Shown: positions 15,501-23,758 of the stretch, in pieces
How positions within the stretch are numbered: the first letter of the stretch is position 1
How the letters are laid out: each line of letters begins with the position of its first letter
NCBI GenBank assembly: GCA_022510925.1
Contig: JAFLSO010000015.1
Coordinates: forward strand, 1 to 43,858
Reading direction: 5' to 3'
Origin: Treponema sp.
GTDB taxonomy: Bacteria > Spirochaetota > Spirochaetia > Treponematales > Treponemataceae
DNA: 43,858 nt
The notes under the pieces: generated by a model
Seen by the model: only the letters and a program-made list of their open reading frames with translations
Database searches by the model: none
What the model was told of the DNA's origin: nothing
Made by a program: the position numbers and the translations under genes

Positions 15501-17083
15501 TTCTCGCGCAGGCTGTCTATGGGCGGGTTCGTCACCTGTGCGAACAGCTGCTTAAAGTAAGAGTACAGCGGGGGATGCCGCTCGCTCAGAACCGCAAGCG
15601 GAGAGTCCACGCCCATACTTGCGGTAGGCTCCACTCCGTTTTTAGCCATGGGAAGCACCATCTCATGAACGTCCTCATAAGTCCACCCGAACGCCTTGTA
15701 AAGCACATCGCGCTCCTCCTGCGTGGAAACAGGAATTTTTTTGTTCGGGATAGGAAGCTCCCTGAGCCGCAGGAGATTCTGGTCGAGCCATTCGCCGTAA
15801 GGATAAAGGCGGGAGAAATGCTCCTTGCATTCTTTGTCGGAGATGATTTTCTTATTCACCGTGTCCACAAGAAGTATCCTGCCCGGCATAAGGCGGCTTT
15901 TGGTCTCTATGTTTTTCTCGGGAATATCCAGCACGCCCACTTCGCTGGAAAGAATCAGCATTCCGTCTTTTGTGACATAATAACGGCTGGGGCGCAATCC
16001 GTTCCTGTCAAGCGTGGCGCCCACCATATCTCCGTCACTGAAAATAATCGCGGCGGGACCGTCCCAGCTTTCCATCATGGTCGCCCAGTAGTGATAGAAA
16101 TCCTGTTTCTCCTGCGGCATGGAAGTGTCGTTGCGCCAGGGCTCCGGTATGCAGACCATGACCGCGAGCGCCAGGGGCATTCCGTTCATCACCAGGAATT
16201 CCAGCGTGTTGTCGAGCATGGCGCTATCAGAGCCGTTCGTGTTCACCGCAGGAAAAACTTTTTTTATGTCTGCGCCGCTAAGGTACGGAGAAGATAGCGT
16301 CTCCTCGCGCGCCAGCATGCGGTCCGCGTTTCCACGGATTGTGTTTATCTCGCCGTTATGCGCGATGAAACGGTTTGGATGCGCGCGCTCCCAGCTGGGC
16401 TGCGTGTTAGTGGAGAAACGCGAGTGCACTATGGCAAGCGCGCTGGTATATTCCTCGGACTGAAGGTCAGAGTAAAAAGTGCGGAGTTGGTTCACAAGGA
16501 ACATTCCCTTGTACACGATTGTGCGGCTTGAAAGGGAGGAGACGTAAGTCCCCAGCTCCGAGTGCTCAAACTGCCTGCGAAGGACATAAAGCCTCCTGTC
16601 AAAGTCCAGGCCTTTGGCGCAGGATTCCGGGCGGGCAATGAAGCACTGCATTATTACAGGCATGCAGTCGCGGGCCTTTTTTCCAAGCACACCCTCATTC
16701 ACGGGAACGTTCCGCCAGCCCAAAAAACAGAGCCCCTCTTTCTGGCACAGGAATTCTATCATCTTCTGTGCCTGCGCCCTTATGTATTTGTCCTGCGGGA
16801 AAAAGAACATTCCCACGCCGTAATCGCGCTCCTCTCCTAAAGTGATGTTTATCTCCGCCGCGGCCTTCTTAAAGAATTCATGCGACACCTGCAGAAGAAT
16901 TCCCACGCCGTCGCCGGTCTCTCCCGCGGCATCCTTTCCCGCGCGGTGCTCCAATTTCTCCACGATAGAAAGAGCGTTGTCCACGATTTTCCGCTCCGCG
17001 TTTCCGTTAATGTTCACGACCATTCCTATGCCGCACGCATCATGCTCGAAAACCGGCTCATACAACGTGCCCTGCTTTTCCAT
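12560..17083 (-). CDS. gltB: Glutamate synthase large subunit
   Basis: GltB transfers the amide nitrogen of glutamine to 2-oxoglutarate. The 1507 residues cover the full family. First is an N-terminal glutamine amidotransferase (class II) whose nucleophile should be C17 (HDACGIG) after removal of a 16-residue propeptide. Then come the central domain and the FMN-binding synthase domain (SGEGGEKPERLG, KPGEGGHLPGKKV, SGHDGGTGAAP). The 3Fe-4S cysteine pattern is C-x5-C-x4-C in GCRMMRVCQKDTCPFG. The C-terminal beta-helix is GXGXG-rich (CGDHGLEYMTGGTAVILG). No gltD small subunit lies in the window, so the partner is elsewhere or ferredoxin is the donor. AAGGGGG lies eight bases before the ATG, within the loop of a small hairpin. 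The leader carries a terminator-like hairpin. Confidence 0.96.
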   Translation of the reverse strand: MEKQGTLYEPVFEHDACGIGMVVNINGNAERKIVDNALSIVEKLEHRAGKDAAGETGDGVGILLQVSHEFFKKAAAEINITLGEERDYGVGMFFFPQDKYIRAQAQKMIEFLCQKEGLCFLGWRNVPVNEGVLGKKARDCMPVIMQCFIARPESCAKGLDFDRRLYVLRRQFEHSELGTYVSSLSSRTIVYKGMFLVNQLRTFYSDLQSEEYTSALAIVHSRFSTNTQPSWERAHPNRFIAHNGEINTIRGNADRMLAREETLSSPYLSGADIKKVFPAVNTNGSDSAMLDNTLEFLVMNGMPLALAVMVCIPEPWRNDTSMPQEKQDFYHYWATMMESWDGPAAIIFSDGDMVGATLDRNGLRPSRYYVTKDGMLILSSEVGVLDIPEKNIETKSRLMPGRILLVDTVNKKIISDKECKEHFSRLYPYGEWLDQNLLRLRELPIPNKKIPVSTQEERDVLYKAFGWTYEDVHEMVLPMAKNGVEPTASMGVDSPLAVLSERHPPLYSYFKQLFAQVTNPPIDSLREKIVTDTTVYLGSDGNLLEPQSKSCAVLEINHPILTGVDLLKIKHLNKSGVRSSTVSLLYYTNTSLKAALDELFVAIDREYHAGSNIIILSDRGVDENHAAIPSLLAVSAVEQYLIRTKKRTAISIVLESAEVRDVHQAAMVLGYGARAVNPYLAHECIAELIDKKILDKDYHTAIDDYNSALLGGIVKIAAKMGISTIQSYQSAQIFEAVGINKEVTDLYFTNTVSRIGGIGIKEIEEDIAFHHNRAFDPLGLTVDTTLDSIGNHKLRRGPNCEDHLYNPETITALQEATQKGDYGRFKEYTAMVDAEDKPHTLRALLRLNYDDSKAVPLDEVESAESIVQRFKTGAMSYGSISEEAHKCMAVAMNRLHGKSNSGEGGEKPERLGTEYNSAIKQVASGRFGVTEEYLLSAAEIQIKLAQGAKPGEGGHLPGKKVYPWIAKTRYATPGVALISPPPHHDIYSIEDLAQLIYDLKNANRKARISVKLVSEAGVGTIAAGVAKAGAQVILISGHDGGTGAAPISSIHHAGLPWELGLAETHQTLIQNGLRSRVVIETDGKLMSGRDVAIACLLGAEEFGFATAPLVSMGCRMMRVCQKDTCPFGVATQNEKLRERFPGKPEYVENFMLFIARELREHMARLGVRTIEEMVGRTDLLSLKEVPPTSRSHLIDMSGIIGWRNTYGTPEHFIPEDVYDFKLGGTVDESELLKKLEKSLESGKTAGVSIQVSSTNRTVGTILGSEIQSRFAGNLESDTFTVNCTGGGGQSFGAFIPKGLTLRLTGDANDYLGKGLSGGKIVVRPPKDATYKAEENIIIGNVALYGATSGQAFINGIAGERFCVRNSGATAVAEGCGDHGLEYMTGGTAVILGPTGRNFAAGMSGGIAYVLDTGHTLYQRLNKQLVSMGEVTDEHDRDLLRNLIELHVKETDSALGKKIIADFDNYLPHFKKIVPNDYQRMLTEISHAEERGLSHEEAVLEAFKKLTA

Positions 17084-17144
17084 AAAAGTAACCCCCTTAC
17101 TGTTACCGTCGGCATTTAAAATCCTGCCGAATCCTGGAATTCAA
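17084..17144 (-). promoter_or_regulatory. gltB proximal leader with Shine-Dalgarno in a hairpin loop
   Basis: Directly before the gltB ATG the minus strand reads GTAAC-AGTAAGGGG-GTTAC. The five-base arms are perfectly complementary and the AAGGGGG ribosome binding site lies mostly in the loop. This could modulate access to the ribosome, but a 5-bp stem alone is weak evidence. Confidence 0.35.
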
Positions 17145-17210
17145 ACAAAAAAAGACGCTCGGCCTCACATGCTTTCCTCGAAAAAAAAGCACACCAGGCC
17201 AAACGTCTTT
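17145..17210 (-). terminator. Terminator-like hairpin in the gltB leader (candidate attenuator)
   Basis: On the minus strand an imperfect inverted repeat of about 25 bases per arm runs from AAAGACG-TTTGGCCT at 17210 to AGGCC-GAG-CGTCTTT at 17151. A run of seven T follows (A-run 17147-17153). There is no minus-strand gene upstream that it could terminate (the next gene to the right, MATE, is on the plus strand), and a candidate promoter lies immediately before it. So it lies inside the gltB transcript and would stop transcription unless overcome. Confidence 0.6.
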
Positions 17211-17221
17211 GTTATGGGTGC

Positions 17222-17251
17222 AGTATAAACCAAAACCATGTCTTTATGCAA
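17222..17251 (-). promoter_or_regulatory. Candidate gltB promoter
   Basis: On the minus strand TTGCAT (17246-17251) is followed after 18 bases by TATACT (17222-17227). The start would be near 17215, five bases before the leader hairpin and about 130 bases before the gltB ATG. The -35 match is weak, the -10 good. Confidence 0.45.
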
Positions 17252-17382
17252 GGACTTTTAAGGAATTTAAACCGGGAGGTCCGCAACTGCGTTCGGATAA
17301 GCGTAACGGCCCGCGCGCGCACAGTTGCTCCGGCCCGTGAAAAATCATCCCGCATGTTATATGAATTTTTTCTCAAACACTA

Positions 17383-17388
17383 TATACT
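17383..17388 (+). promoter_or_regulatory. -10 box of the MATE gene, probable leaderless start
   Basis: TATACT ends seven bases before the ATG at 17396, so the expected start point is the base before the start codon. No Shine-Dalgarno sequence precedes this ATG. Confidence 0.55.
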
Positions 17389-17395
17389 CTTACCC

Positions 17396-18751
17396 ATGCT
17401 GCCGGAATCAAAGTCAGAATCAAAAGCGTTTTACAAATCTCTTTTTCATGTTGTGGGGCCCATCGCGGTCCAGAACCTGATAGCGGCGGCGGTAAATTCC
17501 GCGGACGTGATTATGCTGGGCTACGTGGGCCAGACGCCCATAGCAGCGGCATCCCTGGCGGGAAACGTCATGTTCATCATGATTATGATTGTGACCGGGC
17601 TTTCCTCAGGACTGGTTATGCTTGCGGCGCAATACTGGGGCAAGCAGGACTTTGAGTCCATCAGGACCCTGCACGGGATAGCGATGCGCATTTCCTGTGG
17701 GTTCGGGCTGGTCTTCTCCCTGGCGACTTTTTTCGCGCCCGGCTCCGTGATGAGAATATTCACCGATGACATTCCGCTTATAGAAAGCGGCTCACTTTAT
17801 CTAAAGACCATATCGCTGTCATACCTGTGCTTCTCCATCTCGCAGATTTTTCAGGCAGGATTAAAAAGCATAGAGCGGGTGAAAATCGTAACCGTGATGA
17901 CTGCCTCCGCCCTCTCGCTTAACATCCTTCTAAATGCCGTTTTTATTTTCGGCCTGCTGGGAGCGCCCAGACTGGGAATCGCCGGCGTGGGAATAGCGAC
18001 CACAATATCGCGCGTGCTGGAGCTTGTGTTCTGCACCATTTACGCGTATCTTCAGAAAGACGTTAAACTGCGCTTCTCAAATCTCCTCAGGTTCAGGAAA
18101 ATTCTTTCCGCGGATTTCTTCCGCTACTCGCTTCCCGCCTTAGGAAACGAATTCGTGTGGGGAACGGCGTTCTCCATGTACTCTGTGATTTTAGGCCATC
18201 TGGGAGAAGACATCGTGGCGGCAAACTCCGTGGTGAACGTCCTGCGAAACCTCTGCACGGTCCTGTGCTTCGGAATGGCATACGGAGGCGCCGTGGTCCT
18301 GGGGAAAACAATGGGCGCGGGAAATATGCCGCTGGCAGAACGAAACGCCCGGCGCCTCATAAAAGCCACCACGCTCGCGGGAATCCTGGCGGGAGCGCTG
18401 CTTGTCCTCTTAAAGCCTGCCCTGCCCCTGATTGCGGAGCTGTCCGACACCGCGTCACGCTACAGGAATATTTTACTGTACATAAATTCTTTCTCCGTAA
18501 TGGCGGCCACCATAAACACAGTTCTTATCTGCGGAGTTTTCCGCGCGGGCGGCGACTCCAAATTCGGCTTCATAATGGACACCGTTTTTATGTGGGGCAT
18601 CTCACTTCCGCTCGGATTTGTGGCGGCGTTCGTCCTTAAGCTTCCTCCGCTGTGGGTTTATTTCATACTCTACCTGGACGAGCTGGAGAAAATGCCGGTC
18701 ATCTTCATTCATTATTTCCGGAAAGGCTGGCTTAAGAACATCACGCGGTAA
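17396..18751 (+). CDS. MATE-family multidrug/toxin efflux transporter
   Basis: The 451-residue protein has 12 predicted membrane helices in two homologous bundles, the fold of MATE exporters that expel cationic drugs or metabolites against Na+ or H+. Typical segments are FYKSLFHVVGPIAVQNLIAAAVNSADVIMLGYVG (helix 1 to 2), ASLAGNVMFIMIMIVTGLSSGLVMLAAQYWGKQD and, in the second half, FRYSLPALGNEFVWGTAFSMYSVILGHLG. The frame is open upstream to 17246, but 17396 is chosen because the protein then starts at the normal family N-terminus and a -10 box lies just upstream. Most similar to the NorM/DinF group by general pattern; the substrate is unknown. Confidence 0.9.
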   Translation: MLPESKSESKAFYKSLFHVVGPIAVQNLIAAAVNSADVIMLGYVGQTPIAAASLAGNVMFIMIMIVTGLSSGLVMLAAQYWGKQDFESIRTLHGIAMRISCGFGLVFSLATFFAPGSVMRIFTDDIPLIESGSLYLKTISLSYLCFSISQIFQAGLKSIERVKIVTVMTASALSLNILLNAVFIFGLLGAPRLGIAGVGIATTISRVLELVFCTIYAYLQKDVKLRFSNLLRFRKILSADFFRYSLPALGNEFVWGTAFSMYSVILGHLGEDIVAANSVVNVLRNLCTVLCFGMAYGGAVVLGKTMGAGNMPLAERNARRLIKATTLAGILAGALLVLLKPALPLIAELSDTASRYRNILLYINSFSVMAATINTVLICGVFRAGGDSKFGFIMDTVFMWGISLPLGFVAAFVLKLPPLWVYFILYLDELEKMPVIFIHYFRKGWLKNITR

Positions 18752-18872
18752 AAAAGGCGTATCAGAATTCGGACGGAGCCATCTTACGGCACGGCACTTC
18801 GCGCGCAAAACACACGTCATCCCTGTCCCCCGCTTTCCGCCGCTCCGGTGCTTCGCACGCGCTCCGCGCCGG

Positions 18873-18887
18873 CTGCAATCGGGCGTA
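18873..18887 (+). repeat. Intergenic repeat core CTGCAATCGGGCGTA, copy 1
   Basis: This 15-base core is identical to 24829-24843 (opposite strand) and nearly identical to 27236-27250. It sits at the end of a C-rich non-coding segment (about 18819-18900) that resembles the one at about 27175-27260. The function is unknown. Confidence 0.5.
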
Positions 18888-18904
18888 TGTCTTATGAGCG
18901 CCGG

Positions 18905-18933
18905 TGGACTTTTAAAACACGCTCTTATATAAT
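18905..18933 (+). promoter_or_regulatory. Candidate promoter of the TIGR02757 gene
   Basis: TGGACT (18905-18910, 4 of 6) and a perfect TATAAT (18928-18933) are spaced 17 bases apart. The start near 18940 leaves a leader of about 40 bases with CAGGAG before the ATG at 18980. Confidence 0.5.
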
Positions 18934-18979
18934 AAAGCGAATCTCATCCGCGTAAAATTCTCAGGAGCACGGAAACATT

Positions 18980-19759
18980 ATGGAAAGAATCTCTGATACG
19001 CTAAAGAAAAAGCTCATTGCCCTTGCCGACAAATATGAGACCGCGGAGTTCATCCATGACGACCCCTCCAAATTCATGCACCGCTATACAAAACAAACCG
19101 ACCAGGAGATAATGGCGTTCATCTCCGCAAACCTGGCATTCGGCAGACGGGACCAAATACTTAGCCATGCGGAAACAATATGCGGCGCAATCGAGGCGGA
19201 ATCCCATAATTCTCCGTACGAATGGATTTCAGAGGGCTCATACAAAAAACTGTTCACTAACGGAAAAGAATCTTTCTACCGCATGATGAGCCACGACACC
19301 ATGCTTGTTTTATGCGGCACTCTGAAAGACCTTCTGGAAAAACACGGCAGTTTCGGGGACGCCGTAAAAAGCGCGTACATGACCTCGCCCAGGGAATCAG
19401 TTTTATCTCAAACTATCTCAGATTTATTCCCTAAAGAGTGCGCCATAATCGCGCATGGAAAAACGTGCTGCGCCAAACGGCTACAGATGTTCCTGCGCTG
19501 GATGGTGCGGGAAAATTCTCCCGTAGACTTAGGACTGTGGAGCTCATGGTATGACAAAAAAAATCTGCTCATGCCGCTGGACACTCATGTTATGCAGCAG
19601 TCCGTGGGACTCGGGCTAATTGAGAGAACCAAATCAGGAAAGATTCCATCCCCATCGCTTAAGCTTGCACAGGAGCTCACAGAAAAACTTAAAGAGGTTT
19701 TCCCGGAAGATCCTGTGCGCGCGGACTTTGCACTGTTCGGTCTGGGAGTTAATTCTTAA
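18980..19759 (+). CDS. TIGR02757 (DUF2400) family protein
   Basis: The 259-residue protein matches the conserved TIGR02757 family: a helical N-terminus with FIHDDPSKFMHRYTKQTDQEIMAFISANLAFGRRDQI (about 24-60), and the C-terminal half AKRLQMFLRWMVRENSPVDLGLWSSW followed by LLMPLDTHVMQQSVGLGL. The D-T-H in MPLDTHV and the GLWS motif are family hallmarks. The overall pattern is distantly like helix-hairpin-helix DNA glycosylases, but no activity has been assigned that I know of. It converges on kdgK with a four-base gap. It is cytoplasmic, with no signal peptide. Confidence 0.85.
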   Translation: MERISDTLKKKLIALADKYETAEFIHDDPSKFMHRYTKQTDQEIMAFISANLAFGRRDQILSHAETICGAIEAESHNSPYEWISEGSYKKLFTNGKESFYRMMSHDTMLVLCGTLKDLLEKHGSFGDAVKSAYMTSPRESVLSQTISDLFPKECAIIAHGKTCCAKRLQMFLRWMVRENSPVDLGLWSSWYDKKNLLMPLDTHVMQQSVGLGLIERTKSGKIPSPSLKLAQELTEKLKEVFPEDPVRADFALFGLGVNS

Positions 19760-19763
19760 AAAA

Positions 19764-20789
19764 TCAGCGCTGTATCCGTCCGCTCGCGTTTCCTTTTAAA
19801 AGACTCTCCACCTCGCTTACGCTAACCATATTCCAGTCGCCCTCCACGCTGTGCTTAAGGCAGCCTGCCGCGGCCGCGAAATTCACCGCCTCCTGGTCAG
19901 TGCTTTTTCTAAGCAGGGAATAAATAAGGCCCGCGGCAAAACTGTCTCCTCCGCCCAAACGGTCCACTATCATCATCTCGTATTCAGGGCTGTAGCTGGC
20001 GGAGTCAGAGCCTGCGTCATAAAGCAGCGCCGCCCACTTGTTCTGATTCGCGTTTATGCTTGTGCGAAGCGTTATGCTGACTTTTTTGAATCCCAAATTC
20101 TCCGAAAGTCTCCGCGCCACATTCTCGTAGTCCGCTTTGTTGAGCATGCCGCGCTCTACGTCAGTGCATTCGGCCTCTATTCCGAAAACATCCCGAGCAT
20201 CCTCCTCGTTCGCCACGCACACATCCACATACTGGCAAATCTTTTTCATTGCGGAGCGCGCGTCTTCCTTAGTCCACAGCTTGCTTCTGTAATTCAAGTC
20301 GCAGCTTACGGTAAGGCCGAGCTTTTTTGCGCAGGCGCACGCCTCCTCGCAGATGGCGGGAAGCTCGCCGCCTAACGCGGGAGTCACGCCTGTCAAATGG
20401 AACCAGTCCGCTCCAGAGAAAATTCCGTTCCAGTCAAAATCAGAATTAACGCTTTTAGAAATTGCAGAGCCCGCCCGGTCATAAATGCATTTTGAGGGCC
20501 TCTGGCTCGCGCCTTTCTCGTTAAAATAAATTCCGACACGCTCGCCGCCTCGCACTATATGCGACACATCGACTCCGTAACGTCGCAGTGCGTTTACTGC
20601 GGCCTGCCCAATCTCATGCTCGGGAAGCTTAGTGACATAAACGCTTTCCGCACCAAAGCCCGCCAAACTCACTGCGACGTTAGCCTCCGCGCCTCCGAAC
20701 CGCAGCTCAAAGGACTCCGCCTGAACAAAACGCCCGTATCCCTGCGGCTGCAGACGAAGCATCAGCTCGCCAAAAGTCACCACTCTCAT
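19764..20789 (-). CDS. kdgK: 2-keto-3-deoxygluconate kinase (PfkB family)
   Basis: KdgK phosphorylates 2-keto-3-deoxygluconate, the common product of pectin/uronate breakdown, to KDPG. The 341-residue protein has the PfkB fold: VVTFGELMLRLQP and FGGAEANVAVSLAGFG (substrate site, about 30-48), GIYFNEKG, CDLNYRSKLW, and the C-terminal signature DRLGGGDSFAAGLIYSL with the catalytic Asp in GGGDSF. The GGAEANVA and NYR motifs point to KDG over fructose or ribose. The ATG overlaps the sensor-kinase stop by one base (TGATG), with GGAG eight bases upstream; a GTG one codon earlier is possible. Its operon with pectinesterase supports the substrate call. Confidence 0.85.
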   Translation of the reverse strand: MRVVTFGELMLRLQPQGYGRFVQAESFELRFGGAEANVAVSLAGFGAESVYVTKLPEHEIGQAAVNALRRYGVDVSHIVRGGERVGIYFNEKGASQRPSKCIYDRAGSAISKSVNSDFDWNGIFSGADWFHLTGVTPALGGELPAICEEACACAKKLGLTVSCDLNYRSKLWTKEDARSAMKKICQYVDVCVANEEDARDVFGIEAECTDVERGMLNKADYENVARRLSENLGFKKVSITLRTSINANQNKWAALLYDAGSDSASYSPEYEMMIVDRLGGGDSFAAGLIYSLLRKSTDQEAVNFAAAAGCLKHSVEGDWNMVSVSEVESLLKGNASGRIQR

Positions 20790-23749
20790 CACTTGATCTC
20801 CGACAAAAGGCTCATCGCCTCATTCTGATCCACCAGAGCGATTGCCTTTTTTATTTTCTCGAAACGCTCTTTCTGGTCCGCGGGAATTTTATACTCACCC
20901 AGCATCTCTATGATTTGATCGGCGCTAGTAAAATCGAACGCCTGTATGCACTCGCGTATGTTGGAGAGGGCGCTGCTGAAATCCTCCGCGCCAATCTCCT
21001 CCTTGCCGTCATCCTGCTCGTCCTGTGAGAGGAATGAAAGTTTTGTGCCGTATTCCCGGTACTCAGAAAGAAGCGCGGGCGTCTTCTCCGCAATCTCATT
21101 CTCGTTCATCTCATCGCCGCACTTCTCCAGATGCGCCGCCGCACCGGAAAGCCCCTGCGCTCCCACCAGACGGGCGGAACTTTTCAGGGCATGCACCAGG
21201 ACCGTATAATTCTTAAAGTCCCTGCCGTCCGCATATTTTTCTATAAGCTCTGACTTCTCTTTTATGGAGCGGTAGAATTCTTTGAGCGCGTCCAGGAACA
21301 CCTGCTCATCTCCGCAGTTTTTTATCCCGGCGCTTAAATCTATTCCCTCCACATTTTTTATCTTCTCCAGAAGCGCGGCATGCGGGGATTCCGCGGAGGG
21401 CCGCTCATTGTTATCCGGGCCGGAATCATCTCCGCTTACCTGCTCCACTTTCTCTTTGGGAAGATACTCCAGAATCAGATGCTCCAGTTTCTTGGAGTCT
21501 ATGGGCTTGGTCAGATATTCGGTGAAGCCTTCGTTCAGATACATTTGCCGCGCGCCGCTTACGGCATTCGCGGTGAGCGCTATGCACGGAACTCCTTTAT
21601 TTAAATTATCCTCCATCGCAGTCAGCGCCTTTAAAGTCTCTATGCCGTCCATTACAGGCATGCGGTGGTCTATGAAAATTATGTCGTACTTTTTCTGTGC
21701 GCACAGCTTTAAAGTCTCCGCGCCGCTTGTGGCGGTGTCCACTTGAATTTTAGTCTGCTTTAAAAGTCCGCGGATTACCGTAAGATTAAGCTGGGTGTCA
21801 TCGGTTACAAGGATGTGCGCGTCAGGCGCATGGAAACTCTCTTTGTATCTGGCGCCCGCAAAGCTTTCTTTGGCATGGATATATTTCTCGGTAAAGTTTC
21901 CTATGGGCTCCCAGTTTATTACCTGCTGGCTTAAGGTGAAATAGAAATCGCTTCCCTCGCCATAAACGCTGTCCACCTTGAGAACGGTTCCCATGAGTCC
22001 CAGAAGCTGCTGCACTAAATTCATGCCAAGCCCCGTGCCCTCTATGGTGCGGTTCCGTTTCTCGTCCAGGCGCTGGAACGCCGTGAAAAGTTTTCCTAAA
22101 TCCTCTTCCTTAATTCCTATTCCCGTGTCCTTAACATGAATCGTAAGGTCTATGGAGCTGTCAGAAGTTTTCTCGTAAGTGAATGAGAAATTAATGCTGC
22201 CTTTCTCGGTATACTTTACGGCGTTTGTCAGAATGTTTATGACGCACTGCTTTATGCGAATCTCGTCTCCGTAAAGAAGATGCGGAATGTTCTCGTCCAC
22301 GCTCACATTCAGGGCGAGCCCCTTGTCCTCCGCGCGCTTGGAAATCATGTTTATAGAGTCGTTTATGGTGGAGCTTAAATCATACTCCACGGGAATAATC
22401 TCCATTTTGCCCGCCTCAACTTTGCTGAAATCCAGAATCTCATTCACCAGGCTAAGAAGGCTTTTTCCCGCGCCCTGAATGTCCGAGGCGTAGCGCAGAA
22501 TCTCCGGCTCCGAGGACTCGCGCAGAATCATTTCGTCAAAACCCAGCATGGCGTTTATGGGCGTGCGTATCTCATGGCTCATGTTGGAGAGGAACGCGCT
22601 CTTGGCCTTGTTGGCCTCCTCCGCCACCTGAAGGTTATGCTTGAGCTCCTGCTCTTTCTGCATGCGCTCCAGATATGCCTTTGTGCTGTCGGCGGAAAAA
22701 ACAAGCGAGTCATAGAGAACACCTATCTCGTTCTGGCTTTTTATGTTCAGGTCGTGTATGTCCAGGTTATCCATGTTGCGGCTTCTGTCCACGCTTACCC
22801 TGGAGGAATCCTCTATGGCCTTTGCCATAAGCTTTATAGGATTTATAATGGAGGTGTTTATGTTTGCGACCGCCACAAAAATCGTAGGCACCGCAATCAT
22901 CATCATCAGAAAGAACATCCGCGACATAAAAAGAATCATCGCCTCGCTCTCAAGCACGCCGAACGTAACCACAATAAGTCCGCCGGAGAATCCGAAAGCC
23001 GCGACCGCCATGAACACCGCCTCCACCACGACTATAGTGAAAACCGTTTTTCCTATGCTGCCTTTCTTTTTGTTTTTGGCCAGAGTTGCTTTTATGGCTT
23101 TTACTTCCTCAGACTCATAGGAGCTGCTAAAAAACAGTTTCCTGTATTTTAAAGGAACGAAATTAAAGAACACATAGCAGAAGAGGCTTACCAGCGCGCA
23201 CGGAAGTATGTACATGCCGGAAAGAAGAATTCCGAGCGTATAGAAAGAAAAGAGTCCTTGCTCTTTTACCGTAAGTATGAAATTATCAATCGCATTATTC
23301 TCAAGGAAAAGGACAATTATGTTTGATGCCGCGCCAAGAACTATTGCGAACAGTACCGCGGACAGAACGGTCCTGGACTTTTTTTTGTACCACTGGTGCA
23401 CAACAGGAAAGTTTGACACCACTGATGCTATCATCAGAAGAACGGGCTGATACACGAAGCCGTTAGTCAGCGTCACAGAGGCAAACATTATTAGGGCGGA
23501 TATGGAGCCCACCGCATAGCCTGAAACGGAGGTCAGAATCATTATTGTCATGAGCTCCAGAGAATTCTTTATGAAAAGCAGAATCCAGGAATCAGAGACA
23601 TTTCCATTGGGGAAAAGGACCTCTATAAGAATCATCAGCGCTATGCCAATCATGGTTGTGAGCGACATGGAGATTTTATAGGCTTTGTTCTGAAGCAAAA
23701 AATACGAAGCGTAATCTTTTATTGTCTTGGTGTTGAATTCCTGTTTCAT
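20789..23749 (-). CDS. Hybrid sensor histidine kinase with REC and HPt domains
   Basis: The 986-residue protein has a multi-pass N-terminal membrane part (about 5-6 helices in residues 28-200), then two more helices (about 233-297) with no large periplasmic sensor loop, and a HAMP-like stretch (about 300-350). HisKA follows with phospho-accepting H392 (FLSNMSHEIRTPINAML). HATPase_c shows N509 in NILTNAVKY, DTGIGI, and GTGLGMNLV. A receiver domain has phospho-acceptor D694 in IIFIDHRMPVMDG, and an HPt domain has H853 (LVHALKSSARLVGAQGL). This is a complete phosphorelay in one chain lacking its own DNA-binding output. It is the middle gene between pectinesterase and kdgK, ATG nine bases after the upstream stop with AGGAG. 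The signal may be sensed in the membrane. Confidence 0.93.
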   Translation of the reverse strand: MKQEFNTKTIKDYASYFLLQNKAYKISMSLTTMIGIALMILIEVLFPNGNVSDSWILLFIKNSLELMTIMILTSVSGYAVGSISALIMFASVTLTNGFVYQPVLLMIASVVSNFPVVHQWYKKKSRTVLSAVLFAIVLGAASNIIVLFLENNAIDNFILTVKEQGLFSFYTLGILLSGMYILPCALVSLFCYVFFNFVPLKYRKLFFSSSYESEEVKAIKATLAKNKKKGSIGKTVFTIVVVEAVFMAVAAFGFSGGLIVVTFGVLESEAMILFMSRMFFLMMMIAVPTIFVAVANINTSIINPIKLMAKAIEDSSRVSVDRSRNMDNLDIHDLNIKSQNEIGVLYDSLVFSADSTKAYLERMQKEQELKHNLQVAEEANKAKSAFLSNMSHEIRTPINAMLGFDEMILRESSEPEILRYASDIQGAGKSLLSLVNEILDFSKVEAGKMEIIPVEYDLSSTINDSINMISKRAEDKGLALNVSVDENIPHLLYGDEIRIKQCVINILTNAVKYTEKGSINFSFTYEKTSDSSIDLTIHVKDTGIGIKEEDLGKLFTAFQRLDEKRNRTIEGTGLGMNLVQQLLGLMGTVLKVDSVYGEGSDFYFTLSQQVINWEPIGNFTEKYIHAKESFAGARYKESFHAPDAHILVTDDTQLNLTVIRGLLKQTKIQVDTATSGAETLKLCAQKKYDIIFIDHRMPVMDGIETLKALTAMEDNLNKGVPCIALTANAVSGARQMYLNEGFTEYLTKPIDSKKLEHLILEYLPKEKVEQVSGDDSGPDNNERPSAESPHAALLEKIKNVEGIDLSAGIKNCGDEQVFLDALKEFYRSIKEKSELIEKYADGRDFKNYTVLVHALKSSARLVGAQGLSGAAAHLEKCGDEMNENEIAEKTPALLSEYREYGTKLSFLSQDEQDDGKEEIGAEDFSSALSNIRECIQAFDFTSADQIIEMLGEYKIPADQKERFEKIKKAIALVDQNEAMSLLSEIK

Positions 23750-23758
23750 CTTTTTCTC

